From Prolixibacteraceae bacterium (GTDB lineage Bacteria; Bacteroidota; Bacteroidia; Bacteroidales; Prolixibacteraceae), in the NCBI GenBank assembly GCA_021740385.1, contig JAIOZY010000023.1, positions 1 to 62,703 of the forward strand: DNA of 62,703 bases, written 5' to 3'. The position numbers were made by a program, and so were the translations under genes. Below are positions 34,901 through 44,900 of the stretch, piece after piece. Below the pieces are notes generated by a model. That model was not told the DNA's origin. It ran no database searches and worked only from the letters and a program-made list of their open reading frames with translations. Positions within the stretch are counted from its first letter, which is position 1, and the number at the start of each line of letters is the position of its first letter.

Positions 34901-36930
34901 TTCCGCTGGCCGGTAATACCGTTTCGGTTGTGCCCGGAACATGGGAAGATGCCCTTGATGAATGCAGCGGTGAAATGGTAATAACCCACCAATGGCAATA
35001 CAGGGATGATGAAGGTGTTGTTTTCGATGTATCCGGCGAAACCGGTCCCGGCCTCTTTTTGGATGAAACCCTTTGCGGAACCGAGGTGCGCGTGGTTGAA
35101 ACGGTGACCGATAGTGATTGCGGTGGTGAAAATATAGTAACTACCCATGCCGAAAGTGTTTGGGCCGATGTGGCACGGAATGAACAACACGTTGTTTTCG
35201 ATCCCCTTCCGGTGCACTACATGCACGAAGGTGCTTTCCGATTCGACGGATATGCTTCTTCCGGGTTGCCCGTTACATACGGAGCAGTTAATGAGGATGT
35301 TGTCAGGGTGTCGAACGATACTGCTTATTTGGTGGCAACAGGGCGGGTCATTGTTTCGTGCATGCAACAGGGGAACGATTGTTTTTTGCCTACCGGGAAA
35401 ACAAACCGGCTGGCTGTAGTGGAAAAAGGTATTCAGCAGGTTGAAAATTATAGCGACATGGCTTTGAATTATCCCGACAGCAGGGTTGCGCTGCAGGCCC
35501 GTGCATCATCAGGGCTTCCGCTAACCGCCATAAGTTCCGATAAGCTTGTAGTTAACGTCGAAAACGATACGCTCTGCCTTAACGGGACAGGCAGTGTTTC
35601 CGTGATGCTGTTTCAGCCCGGAAACATAAATTACCATCCGTCAGATACCGTTTTTATTGAAGTGACGGTTGATAAAGGCCGGCAGGTTATTACGGCTGAT
35701 TACGAAGAGATGCATTACGGCGCCGGGCCATATCCCTGCAACGTTTATGCTTCATCGGGACTCCCGGTTTCGTTCGAATTTTCCGATCCCGGTAAGCTCG
35801 AATATAGCACTGATAGTTTCAGGGTTTTAAGCACCGGCGAAGTTACCCTTACCGCCACACAGGAAGGGAACGTTTTTTGGTGTCCCGCTGAACCCGACGT
35901 GCAAAGCATTACACTTTTGAAAGGGGAACAAACCCTCCTTTTTGAACCCATTGGCGAAAAAAAATATAACGATCCCGATTTCATACTTGAAGCTTCAACA
36001 AACAGCGGTATGGATGTTTTGTTTTCAATTTCCGATACAACCATTGCAACGGTTGCCGGTGGATTGGTGCACATAAAAGATGTTGGGAGTACGCTGGTTA
36101 CAGCTTCAAACAGTGGAAGCGACCTTTGGGAACCTGTCTCGGTTCAGCAAACCTTAAATGTTTTACCGGCCAATCAAGTTGTTAATGCCGGGTATTTCGA
36201 TACCCTTACTTATGGCGATCCTGCATTCAGTATTGATTATTCGGCCTCTTCGAAGCTTGATGTTGCAGTTGATGTTGCCGATTTGGAAATTGCGGTTTTC
36301 AACGGAAATGAATTTGAAATACAAAATGCGGGTACAACCAGTGTAACATTTTCGCAAGACGGGAATGAACAATGGGAACCTGCCGAACCGGTTACCCGTG
36401 AACTGATTGTTGAGCAGGCCGCGCAAACCCTTTACAGTGAACTGCCCGACACGGTTGAAAACCTGGGGCAAAAAATACCTGCCGCGGTGTTTGCTTCATC
36501 GGGGTTGCCCGTTGAATTGATTGCAAACGATGAACAATTGGCAGCTATTGATGGTGATTCTATTGCTATACGTTCGCATGGGGAACTTTGGTTGACAGCC
36601 TCACAACAGGGAAACCGGAATTTCCTGCCTGTTCAGGATCAGTTTTCTGTTATCATTACCGAATACGTTTCAATCGGTGAATTGTCTGCCGCTTCCGTTT
36701 TTGCATACCCAAACCCGGCCAAATCGTACGTGGTAATTGTTACTCGCGAAATCAGCCGTTTCCCGTGTGTAGTTAAGCTCATAAACCCCATCGGGGAGGT
36801 TGTTTCATCATGGACAATGAATGGTCCTGTTGGCACTTTTTCGCTTGAAACGTTGCCGGGGGGTGTTTATCTTATCATGGTTGAGGGTACACAATTTACT
36901 TTAAGGCAAAAGCTGATTGTACAGAAGTGA
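31912..36930 (+). CDS. secreted C10 (streptopain-like) cysteine peptidase with beta repeats and T9SS-like tail
   Basis: The 1,672-aa product has a signal peptide (about 1-30), then a Spi-like propeptide (about 31-155). The C10 catalytic domain (about 165-390) has nucleophile Cys198 (VWLGCVATAMAQVMKYW) and His336 (GSGHAWVCDGY), followed by FHFNWGWSG. A jelly-roll domain and Fn3-like domains follow (about 545-860). About six degenerate 75-80-residue repeats (about 1090-1580) have recurring ASSGLPV and QxGN blocks. The last 75 residues (from VFAYPNPA to LIVQK) look like a type A type-IX-secretion sorting domain. It is therefore likely a surface or released protease. It is monocistronic, with 130 bp of repeat-bearing DNA upstream. 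Confidence 0.9.
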   Translation: MKIFYFNIKNAPVFLPIFLFLFFGTNNLYAGTVDQNRARIVAVNWLGSEGETSITSADIEKVVTAAGTAGPLYHVVVFKPSGWVIVSGTDATEPVLGWSASSVFPSESKPVQMKGWFDALEVGMNDAIKNGIRPDIETVRKWQLFSQEGVDPSQLKSTSTSTGPLLTSTWNQDRYYNDMCPVDPEAISTGNNHVWLGCVATAMAQVMKYWEYPYSGLGSHSYVDDDYGEQSANFEAAAYIWAAMPDNVTAPNAEVAEICYHCAVSVNMDFGPSGSGAWLEDTEPAFVDYFKYNSTNYISDKDRWAAAEWEALLKRELDNGRPIVYSGYNSTQGSGHAWVCDGYSGSYFHFNWGWSGEGDGNYLLNNLTPPGKNFSYFQSAIFGIEPVHAGGLSLPYQQGFETASASPFSLFGVYEFTSEEKHTGSQSIRLGKPAINSSAESSLSLCFTVPQDAELNFWVKRVTPEESANNQQKVLIMPQYGSTPLAVVFSGDYDDDDWVNYSVDLSAYHGQDIRLLFVQEVDDYVKRQWMYIDDITLTGLYVNLAPYRPDNPVPVNGASDVSLSPKLMWAGGDPNGDDLTYEVYLDTVNPPQLIASVFDNNFTAQNLPHSTLHFWKVIASDGELTSESPVWKFTTTGIPPDMALCGIDNITATTAVICGEVLTDNGATIFSRGICWDTETNPTTNDKLAYPQFENDVYNCELTGLTPYTTYYYRAFAISNEGTGYSEQGEFATLPGLPVVSQGEVENIFRTTATVNGRIENIYDEFVSERGIVWSLTEGFDTELGNRVSENGNWTSPGNFAINVSGLPGPARIFFRVFAVNSAGTAFSDEASFEALNTPPFIDLDADNSSGSPGNGYFGLYTEQLDSGKIADVDVLLGDADNDPVQKLVITLKGQVHDAEEYLVVSGVYENIDITGNQTDSLVLIANGEVGYDEWAVVLGMVEIRNMHDSPKQWKKREVSVIAGDGFDNSAPAIATMSVIPVNDEPVCVLLPSLDTVPLAGNTVSVVPGTWEDALDECSGEMVITHQWQYRDDEGVVFDVSGETGPGLFLDETLCGTEVRVVETVTDSDCGGENIVTTHAESVWADVARNEQHVVFDPLPVHYMHEGAFRFDGYASSGLPVTYGAVNEDVVRVSNDTAYLVATGRVIVSCMQQGNDCFLPTGKTNRLAVVEKGIQQVENYSDMALNYPDSRVALQARASSGLPLTAISSDKLVVNVENDTLCLNGTGSVSVMLFQPGNINYHPSDTVFIEVTVDKGRQVITADYEEMHYGAGPYPCNVYASSGLPVSFEFSDPGKLEYSTDSFRVLSTGEVTLTATQEGNVFWCPAEPDVQSITLLKGEQTLLFEPIGEKKYNDPDFILEASTNSGMDVLFSISDTTIATVAGGLVHIKDVGSTLVTASNSGSDLWEPVSVQQTLNVLPANQVVNAGYFDTLTYGDPAFSIDYSASSKLDVAVDVADLEIAVFNGNEFEIQNAGTTSVTFSQDGNEQWEPAEPVTRELIVEQAAQTLYSELPDTVENLGQKIPAAVFASSGLPVELIANDEQLAAIDGDSIAIRSHGELWLTASQQGNRNFLPVQDQFSVIITEYVSIGELSAASVFAYPNPAKSYVVIVTREISRFPCVVKLINPIGEVVSSWTMNGPVGTFSLETLPGGVYLIMVEGTQFTLRQKLIVQK

Positions 36931-37064
36931 CCGGGGTTTTTTTCCTTCGGGTTGAGTTTAAATAAGCAATTTTAAATGTCTGCCCTAATTATGAAGTAAT
37001 CCATGACCGAAACCATCGTTAAAGAATTATTGCGTATATTTACCCGCCCAAAAACCCACGAATT

Positions 37065-38129
37065 ATGCAACTCGATAAACTTACAGATGAAAGCATCCGT
37101 TTACTGAAACAATTAATAAAAACCCCTTCGCTATCGGGTGAAGAGGAGGATGCTGCCTGCATTATCCGCAAGCATTTAACGGACTGTAATATCCCTTATA
37201 ATGTACTAAAAAACAACACGTGGTGTTTAAACAAATACTGGGACAATAAAAAACCCGTGATACTTCTGAATTCGCATATCGACACGGTAAAACCGGTTGA
37301 TGGGTGGGAATACAACCCGTTTGACGTTACCGAAAAGGAAGGGAAAATTATTGGCCTTGGCAGTAACGATGCAGGGGCGCCGCTGGTTTCGCTGCTGGCT
37401 GTATTTAAATATTTTTTCCATAATGAAAATCTGCCATTCAACCTGATTTATGCCGCTACGGCCGAAGAGGAAAGCTCGGGGAAAAACGGGATGGCCATAT
37501 TGTCTAAAACACTCGAACGGGTCGATTTTGCTGTTGTGGGCGAGCCCACCCTAATGAACCTCGCTGTGGCCGAAAAAGGGCTTGTTGTTTTCGATTGTGT
37601 CGCACGTGGAAAGGCCGGGCATGCTGCACGCAACGAGGGCATTAACAGTATTTACATTGCCCTCGATGACATCCGGAAAATCCGTGATTATAAATTTGAT
37701 AAAGTATCGAAACTGCTGGGTAGTGTTAAAATGACCGTTACACAAATCGATGCCGGTTTTCAGCATAACGTGGTGCCCGATACCTGCAAATTTGTGATTG
37801 ATGTACGTACAAACGAGTGTTATTCCAACGAAGAGGTTGTAAATATCGTGTCGGGCATGTTGCAAGCGGAGGCAACTCCCCGTTCGTTGCGTTTAAACTC
37901 TTCGGGAACAGACATGGATCACCCGTTTGTGCTTAAAGCAAAACAAATGGGTATTGAATGCTATGGTTCGCCTACATTAAGCGACCAGTCGTTAATGCCC
38001 TGGGTATCGGTGAAAATCGGCCCGGGCGATTCAGCCCGTTCGCATACCGCTAACGAGTACATTTTCCCTGAAGAAATATCCGAAGGTATTAAAAAATATA
38101 TTTCACTTTTCGATGGCCTGCAACTGTGA
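37065..38129 (+). CDS. argE: M20 family deacylase, acetyl/succinyl-citrulline type (ArgE-like)
   Basis: The 354-aa product is a zinc M20 amidohydrolase. Metal ligands are visible at His71 (NSHIDTV), Asp102 (GSNDAGAP) and Glu134/135 (TAEEESSG); a dimerisation domain begins near 180 (GKAGHAARNEG). The C-terminal LSDQSLMPWVSVKIGPGDSARSHTANEY supplies the last ligand. In Bacteroidota arginine synthesis runs through N-acyl-citrulline, and the deacylase acts after the transcarbamylase. The argH gene about 2 kb away on the same strand supports that role over DapE or peptidase function. The acyl group cannot be told from sequence. Confidence 0.85.
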   Translation: MQLDKLTDESIRLLKQLIKTPSLSGEEEDAACIIRKHLTDCNIPYNVLKNNTWCLNKYWDNKKPVILLNSHIDTVKPVDGWEYNPFDVTEKEGKIIGLGSNDAGAPLVSLLAVFKYFFHNENLPFNLIYAATAEEESSGKNGMAILSKTLERVDFAVVGEPTLMNLAVAEKGLVVFDCVARGKAGHAARNEGINSIYIALDDIRKIRDYKFDKVSKLLGSVKMTVTQIDAGFQHNVVPDTCKFVIDVRTNECYSNEEVVNIVSGMLQAEATPRSLRLNSSGTDMDHPFVLKAKQMGIECYGSPTLSDQSLMPWVSVKIGPGDSARSHTANEYIFPEEISEGIKKYISLFDGLQL

Positions 38130-38131
38130 TG

Positions 38132-39865
38132 TTATTCATTACTTAATTTAATGAGGTACATTGTTTTAGCCGGTGCGTGGCCTGTTTTTTGTAAAAGGTA
38201 CGAGGCCGGGTAAGACGGGTTGATATCGGGAATGGCCGTTAATGTTAAAGCCTGTTTATTACATCTTTCCGAAAGGCTCATTTTTCCGTTCTCGTTGGTA
38301 TAAAATATTGCATTCTTTTCACAGCAAAGTGCATCAATCTGATTATAAGATTCGATATAACCTACAGGCTGCCTGCAGTAAAACATCAGTTCGTAGTTCA
38401 GGAAAAAATGCCTTTCAAGCAGTATTTTGTTCATCGTTGAATCCGCTTCGGATACCGCATGGTTTTTAAGTGCTTTTTGATAGTCGATATCATCGGGATT
38501 GAAGTAATAAACCCCGGCCGTTGGCTCCATGTTGTTTATTGTTTGAGCAGCTTTAACCGCAGCTTGCTGGCTAAAAAGGTTTTGGGCCAGGTTCATGTTC
38601 AGTAAAAAGGCAAGGGCAACACCGGTTAATACTGTTGGTATGATTCCTGAAAGCGGGTTGGTGGTTTTTTCATACCTGGTAAAGATGAACATTCCTGTTA
38701 AAAGGGTCATTACAAACCAGAATAACAGTCCGGCATTGGGGAACAGGGCTATTGGTACGGCAAGCATCAACAGCCAAAGCAATATCAACGCAATGGTGTG
38801 GACTGTTTTCCAGGCCGTTTTTTCGGTTTTCGAAAAAAAGGTTTCCCAACCCCGGGCAGTAATTACCGATGCCAGGGGCAGTAAGCACATTAAATAGTTT
38901 GGAAGTTTGTTTTTCGATAGTGTCAAAATGATGAAAACCCCCGCGAAACCCCACAAAATAAAACGGTTGGCGTGGTTCGTTTTCAACGACCTGAAAAGGG
39001 TAACAAAACCAGCCATGAAAACCACAGTCCAGGGTAAAAACATGTACAATAACGTATGAAAGTAAAAAGCGGGGTCGTTAATTATTCCATCGTATTTGCC
39101 CGTTACCCTGCCAAAGTTATTGTCCCAGATAAAAAACCGTATCCCTTCAAATCCATCCCTGATGTAGAGGGGGATTAAAACGGGCAGCGAAACAACAACA
39201 ATAAGCAAAACAAGGATAAACCATTTGGCATCAAGTAGCTTCTTCCATTCTGTTTTTGAGGCAACATATCCCAGTACGGCAAAGCCCGGAACCAGTAATC
39301 CAAATACGCCCTTTGTCAGTACCGAAAGGCCCAGGGTTATTCCGGCAGCAAAAAGGTAACCCGTTTTTTTTCTTTGAAGATATTCATAAAGAAACCAAAG
39401 CGAAAGGGCGATGTTTGTGAACAAAACGGTATCGGTATGGATGTCCATGTTGTACAAAACCGTTATTGCCGATGTTGCCAGAATAAGTGTTGCCAGTTTC
39501 GCGGTTTTTGAGTCGCACATGCTTTTGACGAGCCTGTAAACGGCGTAAAAACCAAGAAGTGAATAAAAAAACAGCGGCAGTTTGAACGAAAAATTTGATA
39601 TGCCAAACAGGCGAAACGAAATGGCCGATAGCCAAAACATGAAAGGGGGCTTTTGTGTGTAGGGTTCATCCAGAATTGTTAAAAAAAACCAGTTGTTGTT
39701 TTCGGTTATTTCGCGCGAAATGTATGCGTATTTGGCCGCATCGTGGGTAATGTCGATAAAGAGCCCAAAAAAATAAACAATAAAAAGCATAACCGTTAGC
39801 AATACCAAAAGCATGTTTTGGCTGCTGTAGTTTACCATTATGTTGAAGGTTCTTTTTTGTTTCAT
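38132..39865 (-). CDS. ArnT/GT39-like membrane glycosyltransferase
   Basis: The 577-aa product is a polytopic membrane protein with at least ten hydrophobic helices in the first 420 residues and a soluble periplasmic C-terminus. The first loop has DITHDAAKYAYISREI with Asp residues and the downstream PYTQKPPFMFWLSA, typical of the dolichyl-phosphate-mannose/undecaprenyl-phosphate-sugar (GT39, ArnT) superfamily. It should transfer a sugar from a polyprenyl carrier to lipid A or protein on the periplasmic side. The gene is convergent with argE (2 bp between stops) and divergent from argH. Confidence 0.85.
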   Translation of the reverse strand: MKQKRTFNIMVNYSSQNMLLVLLTVMLFIVYFFGLFIDITHDAAKYAYISREITENNNWFFLTILDEPYTQKPPFMFWLSAISFRLFGISNFSFKLPLFFYSLLGFYAVYRLVKSMCDSKTAKLATLILATSAITVLYNMDIHTDTVLFTNIALSLWFLYEYLQRKKTGYLFAAGITLGLSVLTKGVFGLLVPGFAVLGYVASKTEWKKLLDAKWFILVLLIVVVSLPVLIPLYIRDGFEGIRFFIWDNNFGRVTGKYDGIINDPAFYFHTLLYMFLPWTVVFMAGFVTLFRSLKTNHANRFILWGFAGVFIILTLSKNKLPNYLMCLLPLASVITARGWETFFSKTEKTAWKTVHTIALILLWLLMLAVPIALFPNAGLLFWFVMTLLTGMFIFTRYEKTTNPLSGIIPTVLTGVALAFLLNMNLAQNLFSQQAAVKAAQTINNMEPTAGVYYFNPDDIDYQKALKNHAVSEADSTMNKILLERHFFLNYELMFYCRQPVGYIESYNQIDALCCEKNAIFYTNENGKMSLSERCNKQALTLTAIPDINPSYPASYLLQKTGHAPAKTMYLIKLSNE

Positions 39866-40079
39866 CTTATTAAAATTGTTTGTTCATCATGGTATAAGAT
39901 GTAACTCTCGATGAATTTTAATTTTTCCTCGTGAGTGAATTTGAAAAATTTAAATTGATTTCACGATTTCCGTTTCACTCCAATTCATGTTCGTTTCACA
40001 TGCATCGTTTTGAAAACCGTTTATTACGGGGAATTTTTCATCCTGAAAGCAAAATTAACATCAAAACAAAAGTATTGAT

Positions 40080-40087
40080 TATTTTTG
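40080..40087 (+). promoter_or_regulatory. -7 box of argH
   Basis: TATTTTTG matches TAnnTTTG, 17 bp before the argH ATG at 40105. No matching -33 TTG is found 17-23 bp upstream. Confidence 0.4.
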
Positions 40088-40104
40088 TATAACAATTTTG
40101 AAAA

Positions 40105-41460
40105 ATGACAGACAAAGACAAAGCACACAAAATTTGGGAAAAGGGCATTCCGGTCGATCGGTTAATTGAAAAATTCACCATTGGCAACGATGCCGATATG
40201 GACATGTACCTTGCCCCGTACGATGTGCTCGGATCAATGGCACACGGCATTATGCTTAATAAAATTGGATTGATCAGTAACGACGAACTTCCGTTAATCC
40301 TTGATGAACTGAAAGCCATACACGGACAAATTGTCGACGGCAGTTTTGCAATAGAGGAGGGGATTGAAGATATTCACTCGCAGGTTGAGTTGCAACTGAC
40401 CCGCAAACTGGGCGACACGGGCAAGAAAATTCACAGTGGCCGTTCGCGCAACGATCAGGTATTGCTTGATATCAAGTTATTTATCCGAAATGAAATAAAA
40501 GAAATTGTTGGTTTAACCAGCCAACTGTTTAATGTATTGATTGCAAAAAGCGAAGAAAATAAAGATGTGCTCATGCCCGGTTATACCCACTTGCAGGTGG
40601 CGATGCCCTCATCGTTCGGGTTGTGGTTTGGTGCTTATGCCGAAAGCCTTGCCGACGATTTGCTGGTGCTGAATGCAGCCTGGAAGGTAGCCAACCAAAA
40701 TCCGCTGGGATCGGCTGCCGGTTATGGTTCAAGCTTTCCGCTCGACCGGCAACTTACCACCGAGCTGCTGGGCTTCGACATGTTGAATTACAACGTGGTG
40801 TATGCTCAAATGGGACGGGGTAAGGTTGAAAAAACAGTGGCATTTGGTTTGTCGTCAATAGCCGCAACGCTTTCGAAACTTGCTTTTGATGTGTGCCTTT
40901 TCATGAGCCAGAATTTCGGTTTTGTGAGTTTGCCCGATAACCTTACCACCGGGTCGAGCATTATGCCGCACAAAAAAAACCCCGACGTGTTTGAATTATT
41001 GCGTTCGCATTGTAACAAAATTCAGGCGCTGCCCAACGAAATAACCCTGATGACCAACAACCTCACGAGTGGATATTTTAGAGATTATCAGCTTGTTAAA
41101 GAGGTGTTGTTCCCGGCCTTCGACGAATTGAAGAAATGTATCGAGGTAGCGGCCTATGCCATTAACTCCATTCGGTTAAATAAAAATATACTTGACGATA
41201 AACGATACGATTATTTGTTTAGCGTAGAAGAGGTTAACAAGCTGGTGAACGAGGGCATGCCCTTCAGGGATGCGTATGTTCATGTAGCCAAAAAGATCAT
41301 GGAGGGGGATTTTGTTCCAAACAAAAAAGTAAAACACGCACATCTTGGTAGCATTGGGAATTTGGGCAACAGCTTCATTCAGGAAAAAATGGAAAATGCG
41401 ATCAAATCATACAACTTCGAAAAAATGGAAAATGCCTTTTCCCAACTAATGTCGTATTGA
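40105..41460 (+). CDS. argH: argininosuccinate lyase
   Basis: The 451-aa product cleaves argininosuccinate to arginine and fumarate, the last step of arginine synthesis. The fumarase/aspartase superfamily signature GSSIMPHKKNPDVFELLR is present (about 288-305), as are the conserved SGRSRNDQV block (about 112-120) and MPGYTHLQVAMPSSFG (about 156-171). Length is normal. It lies downstream of the ArgE-type deacylase with the GT39-like gene on the opposite strand in between, so it has its own promoter. Confidence 0.96.
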   Translation: MTDKDKAHKIWEKGIPVDRLIEKFTIGNDADMDMYLAPYDVLGSMAHGIMLNKIGLISNDELPLILDELKAIHGQIVDGSFAIEEGIEDIHSQVELQLTRKLGDTGKKIHSGRSRNDQVLLDIKLFIRNEIKEIVGLTSQLFNVLIAKSEENKDVLMPGYTHLQVAMPSSFGLWFGAYAESLADDLLVLNAAWKVANQNPLGSAAGYGSSFPLDRQLTTELLGFDMLNYNVVYAQMGRGKVEKTVAFGLSSIAATLSKLAFDVCLFMSQNFGFVSLPDNLTTGSSIMPHKKNPDVFELLRSHCNKIQALPNEITLMTNNLTSGYFRDYQLVKEVLFPAFDELKKCIEVAAYAINSIRLNKNILDDKRYDYLFSVEEVNKLVNEGMPFRDAYVHVAKKIMEGDFVPNKKVKHAHLGSIGNLGNSFIQEKMENAIKSYNFEKMENAFSQLMSY

Positions 41461-41937
41461 TAATATAAAATTAACAATTAATGGTGTTTTTGCTGTTGAT
41501 CTATTTTTTTATACAAGCATTTCAGTTCTTGTAATCATCAGTTAACAAAAACATTAACGCATACAAGGCATAGAAGAGGTAACAAAGAAAATCAATGCTT
41601 TGTGGTGCTTTTTTGCTATGTCCCGAAAATTATGTTTTCCTTTTTTATTTTCCTTTTAATTCGCTGTTTATGAGTTTTATGTGTGGTAAACTGTGCTGTG
41701 GTTTCCATTTTTAGGAGCGGAATGATTTTCATTAAATATTCAATAATTTACCAAAGGCTTTTAATTTGACTTAAAATATTTAAATTTGCTCGAAAAATAT
41801 TTTGAAACGGTCAATTATCTTTTTATAGATGTTGAATTGTGTCATATTGTTATTAATTGATGAGGTAAAGTGAAGTTGTGAATGTTTCCAGATGACCGCA
41901 CCGTTTTCAAATAGAGGTTATGATAAAATAAAAGGTT
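41461..41937. other. AT-rich intergenic region upstream of gltB
   Basis: A 477-bp stretch with no gene that I can support. It has one TAAATTTG (41783-41790) that could be the -7 box for gltB with a leader of about 140 nt, without a well-spaced -33 element. No clear hairpin, riboswitch or tRNA is seen. Confidence 0.5.
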
Positions 41938-44900
41938 ATGCAAAGAGGATTACCTAACGCACAGGGCTTGTATTCGCCCCTTAGTGAACACGATAGTTGT
42001 GGGATTGGTTTTGTGGCGCACATAAAGGGCCAAAAATCGCATGAAATTATTCAGCGGGGGCTTGAAGTGCTTATAAACATGGACCATAGGGGTGCCCTGG
42101 GTGCCGATGCAAAAACAGGTGATGGTGCCGGTATTCAAATTCAGGTGCCTCATGAATTTAACCTCAGGCTTGGCATAAACCTGCCTGAACCGGGCCAGTA
42201 CGGAACCGGTTTGTTGTTTTTGCCCAAAAACAAAAAAGAGGCCGATTTGTGTATCTCCACATTTAAAACCATTTGCAGTAACGAAGAGCTGGATCTTTTT
42301 CACGTGCGTGAAGTCCCTGTCGATTCGAAAGCGCCCGGCGAAATTGCGCTCCGGGCTGAGCCCCGCGTTGTACAGGTTTTCATAAAGTCGTTGGTAAAAC
42401 GCGAACAGGAAGCCCTTGAGCTAAAACTGTATGTGGTACGCAAACTGGCCGAGAACGAAATACGGAATTCGAAATTAAGGTATAAAAATGCCTTCTATTT
42501 CCCGAGTCTGTCAACAAAAACAATGATTTACAAAGGGATGCTCACCCCAGGCCAGGTTCCCGAATATTATCACGATTTACAGGATCCGGCCATGAAAAGT
42601 GCCATTGCCCTGGTGCATTCGCGTTTCAGTACCAATACTTTCCCTACCTGGGATTTGGCACAGCCCTTCCGTATTATAGCCCACAATGGCGAAATCAATA
42701 CAATACGTGGAAACCGGCTTTGGATGCATGCCCGCGAGTCGTTGCTCAAATCGGAAGTGTTTGGCGATGACCTAAAAAAGGTATTGCCCATTATCGAACC
42801 CGGTAAAAGCGACTCGGCATCGTTCGACAACGTGCTTGAGTTCCTGTTCATGGCCGGTCGGCCAATGCACCATGCCCTTTGCATGATGATTCCTGAATCG
42901 TTTAACGACAAAAACCCCATACCCGATAGTTTAAAAGCATTTTACGAGTACCATTCAACCATAATGGAACCATGGGACGGGCCCGCGTCAATTGTTTTTT
43001 CCGATGGGCGTTATATTGGAGGGACACTTGACCGAAACGGCCTACGCCCATCAAGGTTCGTAGTTACCGACGATGATATGATTGTGATGGGATCGGAAGT
43101 TGGTGTGCAGGTTTTTCCGCCTGAAAAAATTAAGGAAAAAGGAAGGCTCAGGCCCGGAAAAATATTGTTGGTCGATACAAAGTTGGGCATCATCATTCCC
43201 GATCAGGAGGTGAAAAAAGAGCTAACACAGCGCAACCCGTATCAAAACTGGCTGAGGGACAACCGTTTGTTGCTCGAGGATATTGAAGTACAGCAACGTG
43301 TGCCTTCAGGTATGGGTGATGAATTCAATACCTATTTGAAAGAATTTGGTTATTCAAAAGAAGACATCAGGCTAATTATTAAAGGAATGGCCGAAAAGGG
43401 CATGGAGCCAACATCATCCATGGGCAACGATACCCCGCTTGCTGCTTTTTCGGAAAAACCTCAGCGCTTTTTTAACTATTTCAAACAGCATTTTGCGCAG
43501 GTTACCAACCCGCCAATCGATCCCATCAGGGAAGAACTGGTGATGTCGCTTACCAACTACATCGGGTCGGTGAATAAAAACATATTGGAAGAGAGCCATG
43601 AACACTGTAAAATGATCAAGTTCAGGCACCCCATAATCACGAATACCGATTTGGGTAAAATAAAAGATATTAAAGACGATTATTTTTCTCATGCCACCAT
43701 ACCCATGGTTTTTCCTGCCAAAGAAGGGGAAAAGGGATTCAGAAAAGCACTCGATGGTATTCTTTTGCAAGCCGAAAAAGCCATTGATGATCAGAAAAAT
43801 TTCATTATTCTTTCCGACCGGTACATTAACAAGGACATGGCCGCGTTGCCTTCGTTGCTCGTTACAGCAGCGGTGCACCATCATTTAATCCAGGTCAAAA
43901 AGCGCATGCAGGTAGGAATTATTGTTGAAACGGCCGAAGCCCGAGAAGTAATGCATTTTGCCTTGCTGCACGGATACGGGGCAAGCATCGTTAACCCTTA
44001 TCTGGCATTTGCGGCGTTAAACAGCCTGGTTAAAACCGGCCAGCTCGAAATGAGTTACAGCGAAGCCCGGAAAAACTACATCAAGGCCATTGAGAAAGGT
44101 TTGCTGAAGATTTTCTCGAAAATGGGCATTTCAACCCTCCGTAGCTATCACGGAGCACAAATATTTGAAGCACTCGGTGTAAGCCCCGCACTAATCGATA
44201 AATATTTTAAAGGGACCATTTCGCAAATTGGCGGTGTGGGGCTAAAAGAACTGGCAAGTGAAGCGCTTATGTTTCACGAAAAAGCCTATAACGGAGAGCA
44301 AAGCGGTTTCCTTTTAAAAACCGATGGTATTTACCATTACCGTCGCGATGGTGAGCGTCATGCCTGGAACCCCGAAACAATCGGGTTGTTGCAATGGAGT
44401 ACGCGCACAAACGATTATGCCAAGTTTAAAGAGTTTTCGGCCTTGAGCGATAAGCAAAACAAAACCCATTTTGTGCGTGGATTCCTTCGAATAAAGGAAA
44501 ATCTTAAACCAATTGATATTTCAGAGGTTGAGCCGGCCGAAAACATCATGAAACGATTTGTTACAGGCGCCATGTCGTATGGCTCGATAAGCAAAGAAGC
44601 CCATGAGGCACTGGCTGTTGCCATGAATACCATTGGCGGAAGGAGCAATACCGGCGAAGGAGGCGAAGACCCGGCCCGGTTTGGGACCATCAAAAACAGC
44701 AAAATCAAGCAAATTGCTTCGGGGCGTTTTGGGGTTACCAACAATTACCTGACCAACGCCCGGGAAATTCAGATTAAGATTGCCCAGGGAGCAAAGCCGG
44801 GCGAGGGCGGACAGTTGCCCGGTTTTAAGGTGAACCAGATCATTGCCAAAACACGGAACTCAACGCCGGGCATTACGCTCATTTCACCGCCACCGCATCA

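Noticed and set aside
34726-35367. 213-codon minus-strand frame opposite the C10 peptidase
   Set aside because: Antisense shadow over the repeat region of an intact, clearly coding gene.
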